The position numbers and the translations under genes were made by a program. Below, in pieces: positions 34,765 to 45,800 of a DNA stretch of 64,000 nt. Every line of letters starts with the position of its first letter. The stretch's first letter is position 1. The DNA is from Nectonema munidae (Eukaryota > Nematomorpha > Nectonematoida > Nectonematidae), in NCBI GenBank assembly GCA_030549495.1, contig JAUIRK010000570.1:1403501-1467500 (forward strand). The letters run 5' to 3'. The notes beneath the pieces were generated by a model. That model searched no databases. It saw only the letters and a program-made list of their open reading frames with translations, and was not told where the DNA came from.

Positions 34765-35733
34765 TAATGCAACTATTGAGGTTAATACGTGGTGCTGCTT
34801 ATTCGGTTAAAAATACACTTTTGCAGCTTTGTCGATTTGATATTCATTCTTTGAAAGGTACTTAAAATTTGCTCTATATTTTATTTGATATATATGACAG
34901 GAGATACGACATTAGTCTTGTAAAATTTTGTTTAATAATTCAAAGTTTTTCTTATTAGTCTGATACAATTTAATTCCTAGTTATTTCTAATTTTATTATT
35001 AGGAGTTAGGTAAGTTGACATTAGTGTTTTAGAGATTTTGTAATCGATGACTGCAATGTTATTTTTGATAATATATTTTCAGAGTTTGGATGATTTTATC
35101 GTTGTACTAATTTGGATAAGCCAAGGATATGAAAAAGTTTCAAGCTCTTAAATTATATTATAAAAAGTCAATTACCTTTGCACATAAATGCTTTTTTATC
35201 CAATAGAAAGTACACATACAATTCACATTTCGTCTAAAAACTCTCAAAAATAAATTTTTTTTTTTGCATTTTACAGATGCTTTTGAAAAAGAGATAGTTG
35301 TTTCAACAAAGATATTTCATATATCTCATTTTTTATTTTACTGTTCCCGCCAAAAATAACACCCTCTTGAATAATATATCTTTTCCCATAACGACATTCA
35401 TCAGTTTTTAGAAAAACAAAGGTTGAAAATTTACTTACCGAAAAAATAATTATAAATAGACTGCACCAATTTGTTATTTTTAAGTTTAGTTCTTGCTTGT
35501 TAGTAAACTCAGAAAAAGCGTGAGTTTATGCTTAGCTTAAACGAGACATCATAAGAAATATGTGAAGTTTTATTTGTAACCTTAAACTTAAAAGAATAAG
35601 ATATAGAATTCAATATTATATATATATATATATGCATTTTCATGAAAATTATTTCACCTCAAATCTACTCTACATTGCCAATCTTAAAACAATATTTAAA
35701 AGTAAAGTGTTTCGCGAATGTATGGTATAAAAG
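34765..35733. other. AT-rich spacer
   Basis: No supported gene, RNA or repeat other than a short TA run at about 35619-35632. Confidence 0.35.
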
Positions 35734-35913
35734 CAGTGGAGGATCCAGAAATTAACCATAGGGGGCCAACTTTAAAAAATACTAGTAAAATACTACCATA
35801 CAAGTCTTGATGCTTTAGGAAAGAGCAACATCAGTAAGGGGAATTTCTGAAGACATTCATCATAGGGGGGGGGGGGGGGCTAGTTCCAGATGCCCCCTCT
35901 GAATCTGCCAGTG
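35734..35913. mobile_element. 180-bp hAT-like MITE with G15 tract
   Basis: Left end CAGTGGAGGATCCAGAAATT, right end read inward CACTGGCAGATTCAGAGGGG; GGGGGC-rich subterminal sequence on both sides. Flanks TATAAAAG and TATAATCG suggest a degraded 8-bp duplication. A run of 15 G (35865-35879) lies near the right end. Confidence 0.65.
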
Positions 35914-36520
35914 TATAATCGAGTAGCTAACTTGGTGATAAAGTTTGATAAGAGCAAATAAAAATAGTTATAATAACATATCTCCCTTTATTATTCATAG
36001 TAAATTCATGTTTTATTTTAAAGACTAGAAATTGTATAAAAATAATTAAATAATAATTTGATCTTAATAATAATAATAATAATAATAAGGTGAGGTAGCG
36101 CCTACAAGGACTTTCATGCATATTCATGATTATTGGAAACAAAATGGCAAGGATTTAACAAGGCAAAATTAAGTCAACCAAAAACGATTAAAAGAAAAAA
36201 TACTAGTAAAGAAATCAATATATATATATAGTGTATGTATGTGTGGATGAGGGATACAACACCATTAAATAGTGTTAGCGATGTATATTTAAAATTAACA
36301 AAACAATGTAAAGTATAAGAGTTGTATAATATTTCTTTCATTTGATTTAAAAGAAAATTTAACATATGTTGCTAGAGAAAGATGCTTTTGCACCATTTTA
36401 AATGTGAGTGATGTGTAAGTAGGATTGATGTCCTTTGAAATAAAACTTAGTAAATCAGTGAACAACAAAGATAGATAGACTAAATTAGGGTTGGAGCGGA
36501 CATTACTTTGCAGAATGTGC
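35914..36520. other. 3' flank of the FOXP-type gene
   Basis: Probable 3' UTR and downstream region for the minus-strand gene. The first AATAAA on that strand is at 36012-36017. A TAA microsatellite lies at about 36067-36089. The short minus-strand frames here are not convincing. Confidence 0.4.
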
Positions 36521-36827
36521 CTAGGTCGGTACATCTGAAATACGTAATATTTTTGAAGGAAAAGGATTTTGATTTGAGTTGTTTAATTCTTTTGCGTCTG
36601 TCAAATTTGGAGATGTGAATTCTGGTGAAGGATGCTTGAATTTTTCGCTAAGAATATTCACAGAAGAATTTTCAACTTTATTCGAAGATGGCGAAGAATT
36701 TTTTGAGGAGGAAGATGAAGAAGACACGGATGAAGAAATGGGCGGTTGATGTAGCAAGCTATCAATTTCATTTAATGCTTTGCTTCGCCTTCTAGGGTTG
36801 ATTCCACACACTTTAATATTTTGTTCG
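36521..36827 (-). CDS. putative last exon of the FOXP-type gene
   Basis: Acceptor TTCTTTAAG just above 36827; one base completes the previous codon, then 101 codons and a TAG. The sequence starts [20 protein letters not shown] and contains a run of serines and a proline/serine-rich tail ending ISDVPT. No similarity to vertebrate FOXP C-termini was recognised. It is linked to the gene by strand, phase and the absence of any other gene between. It could instead belong to an independent transcript. Confidence 0.55.
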
Positions 36828-39800
36828 CTTAAAGAATAATACAAAGATGGAATGAAAGCCTTACATCAGCAAGATAATACTTCTTTAGGGTATTTCCCTC
36901 TTTTGAATCGGCGGTAGAGATTCTACCGTTCGTCGAACGATTAAGATGTCGAGAGCGATGATTGAAACTCAACCTATTTCAATGGGAAGAGGTCATCTCT
37001 TCACATCATTTAGCTTATGTGTTATATACAGTTGTTTCAGTTGAGTTTATCACTCCTACTTCTACTCTTTATACTTTCAATTAAATTCACTGGACAAATT
37101 TTGTCAGAACTCAAAAGGATTCTTTGCATACAATTCATTCGTCAAAATAATGAAAATATGTGCTAAGTGAAAATGGGAAGATATAATCAAAAAAGAGCAT
37201 GCATTATATATTCTATTTATGGAAAGAAGAAATAGATTTCAATTGTTTCCTTAAAGAAACTTTGGTGGTATATCGCGTGATGTTATACCATTTTCCGAAT
37301 GTATATAGATATTTTTTTATGTTTAGAAAATATATCTATAATATTTTTTAAGAATATCATTTTATTATAAGATTATATATCATTTAGAATCTTCCTCCTT
37401 GGATTTTTTTCTAGAAATAGCCGCAACAAATGGCTTAAAAATAATAGGTATGCTGTAGTAAAACTTGTAAATGACAAAATAAGTATTTCATCTAAAAGTT
37501 ATTATCAATTTAGCACCTAACATCTTTTGAATCAAATTCACCTGGGAATGATAAAATTTCTTGATTTGAATAGAAATTCATCAAAGTTAAGATTTTTTAT
37601 TATATATAAATTAAAACACGTGACCGGATAATTCATCGAGAAATAATTTTTTTTATTTTTATATATTTACACTACAATATATAATCGAATACTTGATAAA
37701 TAATGAATAATAAAATAATTTTTTATTTTATACTTTATTTTAATTACATAGCAATTTTGTGTACCAATGGTTTTACAAATTTATCTAACATTTTTCAAAA
37801 CAAATTTTTTGAAAAATGAGAAAAAACAGATTTGTAAAAGCATTTATACACAAAATTTCTATGTAATTAAAAAATGTGCATCTACCACAAAGAATTTACT
37901 TTGGATGAAAGTAGCGCAATTCAATAGATTAGAAGAGCTTATCACCTTTCATACTTTAGCGTGGGTTTCAAGTCGATTGTAAGCTCGTGATCGTTGTCAT
38001 CGCATTCCATGCAGGAGGACTCAAGTGAGGACTTGAGGATGCCTCTTTCAAGGAAGTCGTCTTTACTCTTGATGCAGTCGTTATCCGCGCCTTCTTTTTT
38101 TATGAAGGACAAGTCCATCCTTAATAAGATTTAAATTCATACTCAACGCGCACCCATTCTTATCAATCGTTCCATTTTGAATGGTTAAAGAAGAAAGTCG
38201 ACTGCTGTCAACTTTACAAAAATAAAATTCGTGTGTTTATAGATGCTATTAAAAACAAATCTGCTCTACATTAGATATCGTCTGATCATTAACCATACGA
38301 CTACCAAAAAACTATACCCATAAATACAAATTGAGTCAATTGCCTTAACAAAGTTTCTTTTATGTATTATTTGTTATAAATTATACAACTTATTCACAGT
38401 AAAATCAATCAAACTTACTAGACGAAGAGTTATGGAAAGAAGGAAAATCTGTATTATAAAGTAGTTCTAGAATAATTTATCAAAATAAAGAAAATATATC
38501 AGCGAAAAAAGTTAAATATGTTGCTTGTAAGGAATTTTTTCTTTATAAAAGTTTACGCAAGATATATAAAATGGCTAATTGACACTCTTGATAAAAAAGA
38601 GTACTAATGCCTGTCCACTTCAAATAAATAATGTTAAACCTTTATTTAGTTAAAATAAAAAATTAAGGAAATGTCTTAACTACACAATTTTGAATCCAAA
38701 TAGTCACTAAATTTCGAAGTTGCGAAACGATAATTATATTTGAAGCAGTTTAACAAAAAAATATAAAAAATTTTTAAAGTTTGTAGTTAGTTGATAAATT
38801 AGTAATTTAGTCTATTAGTTTAAAAAAGTCGTCGTTGTTCCATAATTTTTTTTCACTCGACATATAAGTCATACAACCATATTTGGCAAGGCCTGAGATG
38901 GCTATCCTAATTTAATAATAATTAGTATGTACGAATAAATCAGCCACAAAATTAAAACAAGAAGAAATCCAAAAGTTTTGTTTTTTAGTGTGTAATGAAA
39001 TGAACATATTTTCCGATTTTAAACAGCTTGAAAATAATCTTTACACTTGATATATAAATTAAAAAAACTTATTTTTTCAAATAGACAATATTGTTTGAGA
39101 AAATCTAGCAATTAATTAATTGATCTTGAACCATCAATATTAAATAAATAATTTAAGTCGATTTTATTATCAATAAATATATTGTGTTACACCCTTATTC
39201 ATAAAGTTTATTTCGCAAATGAACTTAAAAATAATCACATGAGCCCTTTTAAGTTTTATTCAATTTTAAAAAGTTGAGCATGTTACGTCATTTTCAATTT
39301 TGTTATATTGTTTAAAATCTAAGTTTGAAAAAAATAGAAAAGAAATCTAGCTTAATTTGGAAATAAACACAACATAAGTTGAAAAATTAATTTTTTTTAT
39401 GATTTTCGCCTTCCGAAATTAAACCTATTTTTCCTAACAATATTTTAATGGTACAACCAAATTTTTTTAAAATTGGAATTTTTTAATTTAGTTAATAAAA
39501 TTTTTTTTTAATTTATTTGTTAAAATAATGGAAAAATTATAAAGCATTATAAAAACTTTTATATCTGATTTTTGATAAAAATAGAGATTTAATATTCATT
39601 TTGCATTAAAGCAATTTCCCTAGCTTTTATAGTCATGATTGTAAGAATTTCTTTGTTTAAATAGAGAAAGATGAATTACGCATTTTTAGAACTTTCGAAT
39701 ACTTCGTCTTCATTTTCCTCATCTATCTCTTGCTCATTAAAATCAGAATCGTCAAAGTTGGCATCTCTTTTTACTGGGATTTTGTCAAACATTTCACTTT

Positions 39801-42800
39801 CTGAAGAATTCTTAAATAATTCAGTCATTATTGAAATTAAATAAAAATAATGTTAAAGCTTGAAAAGGTTTATTAAAAACAGAGTTGTCCAAATCAGTTG
39901 TAGTGCTATTAGCTCTAAAGTTTAAAGAAGGAACGGGCAAACTACAGCCCGTTAAAAGTTTTTATGGGGTCCTCACAAAAATGTTTATTTTAAAGTATTT
40001 TCGTGAACTTTTCAAAATGTCAGCTCAAAAACATGAAAGCTTTTTTCAGTTTAAAACAAGTTTTTTCAAATTTACTAATAGGTATTTTGAATGAGACATA
40101 GGTATTTGCAATTGACTAATATACTTTTGCAATTTTGATAGAATCAAGTTTCATAGCTGCCCGCTAAACCCTAGGTAAAAAATGCACAACAAAATGGATA
40201 CAGATTTTGAAATAAGTCAAAAAATAGGAACAAACTTTAGAATTTAGATACACATTTAACTTTTATAATATTGATAAAAATTTTACATCTTACATTTTAC
40301 TCATATAAGAATAATAAGCCCACTATGTATTTAAACATAAATTGACAAGTGTTGATAAGTTTTATTTGGTAAAATATTAATAAAAATTAATTCTGAAGAA
40401 AAATTTTAATAGCAATAAATTAAGCGTGTTGTGTTTAACTTGAGCAGTTAGTTCTTTTTTATTGTTATAAAGATGTTCGTTGTGTTAAAAAGTATGCATA
40501 AACTCGAAAGATGAATCAAAGATGTAACAATTTTTGAGTCTTGAATAAAGAGTGTGTTAAATAGAAATAAAAGGCATACATTATAGAAGTTTTTCATATC
40601 AGAACTCTTTTGGTTCCTAAATGAATAAAATAGAGATGTGAGATAGGAGTTAGCATGAGAAGGAGAGAATTTGACTTACGCTTCCGCATTTTTTTGAGAA
40701 CGTCTTCTAAAGTATTCGCCATCATCCACGGTCCAGACGGCGCCTTTAAAACTTTCAACTCTAACAAAACATTTATGCAAAGAGAGATTATGTCTGACAG
40801 CGTTTTTCCACGTGGCTGAGTTCTTACGAAAGTATACGAAACTTTGAATAAACCAATTATATATTTCATTCAAAGTTAGTTTTTGTTCGTTTGCTTCTAT
40901 GATGGCTTGTCTAATCAAGGTGGCGTAGGTAAAAGGTGGTCTGACATCGTTTCTGGAGTAAAACTCGCGGTTGCTTACAACTTCTAACGACGAAAGTAAG
41001 GATAAGAGGAAACACAAAAATTGCCCAAATATTTACCTTTTTCCAATCCTCTTCTACGTACAATAACAGTTGAAGAGGAAGTTTGGGAATAAGTGGGTTC
41101 GCGTTGGCTCTTTGAAGGGCAAATCCTCAAGTTATTTGAGGTAGGGGCAGGATTATGAGTACTTTGATTGCAGCTCTTAGCACTCAGTAAAGGAGGTGAA
41201 AGATTTTGTATCTAAAATGAATATACGATACAATAGCAGAATAATGCGAAGAGGTGGGAACATTACGCTCAAGTTATCTTCCAAAATTGCACACGTCTTT
41301 GAAATACTGAGTGTGCTTTCGGTGGAATTGGTAGAAGTTTTGGACTCGCAGCGTAGCTCTTTTACCTCAGAAGTGTTTGGCACTCTCTTAGAAGAATCTT
41401 CATTACACTCTTCCTTCACCTGTTCATTTTTTTCGGTGAAGTTGGACAATAAATTCATTCTAAGGTGGAATATCATGGCTTGGAGGCGTTCTTTTTCCAA
41501 ATTCAACTTAAAGCAAGCAATATTAGCATCATCATCACCATGGACAAAAGAAAGAAAATACTTGATGATCCAGTTGTTGAACAATCTGCATCTGGACTCT
41601 GGTTTGAGCAGTGGTTTTGTCATCTAACGTATGCAATACATTTAAGTGAGTTAAAAAGGTAAGCGGATCGGGGCAGTTGATTTCGCATCCAGGCCACTTG
41701 CAGAAGCCATTGCCATACAGAGGAGAAAGGATATTGGAAACGACGTTGGGAGTAGTGGTGAAAGAATTTTGAAATGCTGCTTATAAAAACGACACTTTGT
41801 TAACAAATCAAACTCCTTCATATATCTACTTATCATCTTAACACTTCGCTGTAAAAGTCTTTTTCAAATTCTAAATCGTCTTATTTAAATTCGCTTTCAT
41901 CTTTTGTTACTACATGCGAAGTGTTTAACTTTCATGTTTAATTATTTTGTTTTGCTTAATACGTATTTTGACATTTTTATAATTATTATCTGAAACACTA
42001 CAACACAGATCAATATTTAATTTTTTGTAAGTCTTTAAAAAAATGTTCATTAAACGAGTAAAATTTTGTATAAACTGTAAAGAAAATTCCAACAAAAAAT
42101 CTATCAAATTTCTGGAAAAACACACAGAGATTATTTGACATACAAATGCGAGAATTTGGGGATTGCTTTACATGAATAGCAAATAAAATAATTTCATGAT
42201 TAAATATGTTTGTGTTGAATAATTAAAGATAATCAAACACACTTGAAAATGTATAAAAAAGATGTGAAAATGTCAACTTCAAAAGCTGTATATTGATTGG
42301 TTAAAATTTAATAAGTGAAAATATCAAATTGTAATTATTCACATTTCTTTCTTCGATAAAGAATCTATCTTAAAAAACTTTAAAAAAAAACTAAAATGTG
42401 ATCTTTTTTAAATCAAATAATAATCTATAAATTTTATCAGAAAGTCAAAAATTTTAATTTACTACTCAGAGCAAGCTTTGATCCAAAAATTTATTTCAAG
42501 CTTTGAGTTACGTTAACTTTTTATTAAATTTGTTGCAATTTTCTTTACACAAAATCTTATTCGTGAACTAACAAAATGACAAAAACATGCATTAAACAAA
42601 ATGTTATTAAAAAAGATTAAACATCAGAGTTAAATACAGCCAAAAAGTCAGAGGAGAAACCTAGCATGTAATTATGAAATTTAATTAAAAAAAAAATTTA
42701 GAGTTTGAAAAAGACAATTTGGAACTAAAAGTGGTATTATATAACGAAATTTTTTCAAATGTTAACCTATAACGCAAAAATCATACAATGATATGACCCA

Positions 42801-45800
42801 CCAGTTCCCTGCCATCACCCATTTTTCTTATCAAAAATTATAACATTCAAAATGAAGTTCAAAGAGTGATACATTGAAAATTACTATCATTCTTTTTAAA
42901 ACACAACCACGCAATCATAAATTTTTTGTTCAACATGATTTACACTTGGAAATCGTTTCTTGACTGAAATGGTTGGTCAACAAATCAAAAATATCCCCAA
43001 CTTCTTTGTATCATTTGTAACCTTCACAAACCTAGTATATCATGCGTCACAAGGGCCACGATAGATTTAAAAGCGAACTTTCTCCCTGACACAAAAATAT
43101 TAAAAATTTGATGGAGGCGAATTAAAAGAAAAATTGACGTTAAATAATTTTATTATATAAATTTTCATATTTATACTTATTGTCAACAAAAAAAACGCGC
43201 ATACAAAGGTGAGTTATGTGAAAAGAATACTGGTATTAGGAATGCAGTTAGAAGATGGCGTTGACTTAATTTCATTCAAAAGGCTATTAGAGTAGTTTAG
43301 GAAGTTGGCTTGTTGCAAGATATGCTGTTGTTCTGAAAGAAATTGTTTTAGATTAGCTTTCATTTGATCTGGCTCATTGTTGAAAAAGGGTTGGACTGGA
43401 GAAGGATTTCCTAAGAAAGAAAGATTTCCCAATAAGCCTAGTTGACACTCATCATACATCTTTTGCAAAGTCTTGAATTGGGATTGAATCAATTCTTTAG
43501 TTGATGTCTGAAATAAGGGCGAAAAAATGATGATTACTTTCGACAATATATATATAATTACTTTTAATAAGATATAATTAATAAAACATAAATATGAAAT
43601 AAAAACCCTCAAATGTGACTTAATTTAGGGCTGTTAAAAAAGATTTTCTCATCTAGCACATGATCAGTAAATTGAAAACAATTTTTTTTCAAAAACTCAT
43701 CTCATAAACACCTCGCCTTATAACTGGATCTAGGTTTAATAATAACTTTTTATTAGTCAAATCTCACAATATAATAAAAGTAGGATTTCGCTATAAGGAA
43801 TAAATAGTTTTCAATTAATTAACCCAAAATTAACAATGAAAAATGGCTTGAGTGCTATAAGCGATAGAGATGCATAGATGGGTATATACGTTACTCTAGC
43901 AAAACTCTAGGAAATAAATACCTGAAGTATTATGACTTGATTGCTTATGCGGAAAATAATAACTATACTTTTTAGTGATCCACAAGTCAAATATATGAGC
44001 CACAGAAAAATTGAAACATCAAGCTACATATTTAATGGCATAAATACTATGTGCGCGTGCTTCTGCGTGTATATGGGTATTCAGAGTCATGCGATGAGTG
44101 ATTTAGGAAGTGGGTGAGGGAAGCGGGTGTGGAGACCTATAACAAATACGTTATATTTTGGAGAGCCATCGTCAAATCTTTAATTACCTTTTGGATGAAA
44201 TTCTGTTTTTAATGTACACTAGCGGGTATATTTATATATTTTACGTCAAACTACATAAAAGCAGAAAAGTCTCTTTCCTTTCACAGGATCAAAAGGACAT
44301 CCTTTTGCATCTGATAATGTTTCATAGGTGTCCATTTCTTCTATTTGATTAGCGTTGAGAATATTTTTTAATTTAGTTGTAGGAGAAAGTTAATCAGATT
44401 CAAACTTATTGAAGTTGATATAGGATTGTGAAAAGGAAAATAGATCTTTTAGAACCGAAAAAGAAAGACAAATTAGAATATTGAAAAGATGTTATATTGT
44501 ATTCATTTTAAGCATATGATTAAATAAAACAATCATTCAAAACTATTATTACCTTTGCCTACTAGCTCCTTTCTTTATAACATCTTGACGTGAGCGTTTA
44601 TCTACAAGATATTGCTAATTAAAGAAAGTTAATTGAGTGTTTTGCGAGACTAATGCACTGGTTTTATTATAATCATTTTCTAGATCAATTTTTTGCTAGA
44701 AGATAAGCTATAAATGAATAAAACGTCATTGTAACGCGGATTCAAGTAATTCGATTGCGATTTCACCCTTTGGAAATCGTTTTTAGGGCTTCTTTAAAAC
44801 TTTTACCTAAAAGATTATTGTTTTTGTCTTTGATAAACTGATTCATGCAATTATTATGGTAGAAAAGTTTTTTAATAATAATAACATTTATCGTTGTTCT
44901 TTTTTACGCTTGGCATAGTTCTTACAAAACGCTGTATAAAAGATGTTTGTAATAGGTCTAATGAAATACAACGTGAAAAGAAAGCGACTGAAAGAAGTAG
45001 AAATGTCATAAACAATGTGATAATCTTATGGGCGTGAGTATGGTTGGTTAGATGCTGGATTCGATAACTCAAAGTCTTGGGTTCGATCCTACATCAAGCT
45101 TGCTTTCCTCATAGTTCGATTCAAGCGGCGCAATTGTGCCTTTTCGATGAAAACACCCTACGGTACCATTACCATTATACACTAAAAAACAATAAGGTAA
45201 GCTAGAGTTTATAAAAAGTAATTTGTAAATTTTTTTAAAATGGAAAATCAGGAAAATGCTTCCCCATGGGGTGAGTAGAAAATGCATCCTCTCAGGGAAC
45301 GAGGAATTTAGGGGTGCACGCAGGACTCTGGTATGTGCATGTATATGGGCTTGTGGGTGTAAGCGGTTCTGTCTTCATTTAAATCTTTGTGCATATATTT
45401 GTATGAGTGTGTGTGCGGGTGATTTCATTCTCGTTATCGAAATATTTAAGTGTATAATCAAATCAGTGTCACAGAAATATAATTTAAAAAGAATCAACAA
45501 AAACGGAGAATAAAAACGTAAAGTTTTGCAATATTGTTAATTTCCTTTTGTTTTATATTCTTTGAAATAAATTGAAATGCAAATAAAAATAATGTTGGGA
45601 ATAAAAAAGTGAAGTTTTGAAATATTTTTTATGAAAAAAAGCATTTCGTTGAACATTATTATTTGAGCATCCCTTAATAAAATTCTAGCATATAACATTT
45701 TGGAAATAGCTGCCTTGTGGGAAGAGTGAAGCTCAAGAGCTAAGTTTCAACAGGAGAATTAGTGTTAGTGCAGTCGTTCCCAACCTTTTTGTCCCGTTGC

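Noticed and set aside
36811-36990. A minus-strand ~46-codon frame ending near a GTAAGG donor just upstream of the last FOXP exon
   Set aside because: Its phase does not match the acceptor at 36827, and no similarity was recognised. It may be a chance frame in a less AT-rich patch.
37767-37982. Plus-strand 71-codon frame overlapping the putative FOXP exon 7
   Set aside because: It runs antisense to the better-supported exon at 37946-38119 and has no similarity to known proteins.
45030-45100. Possible tRNA gene (A and B boxes present)
   Set aside because: No acceptor stem or complete cloverleaf. The same head occurs in two other places with a common tail, so it is a SINE.
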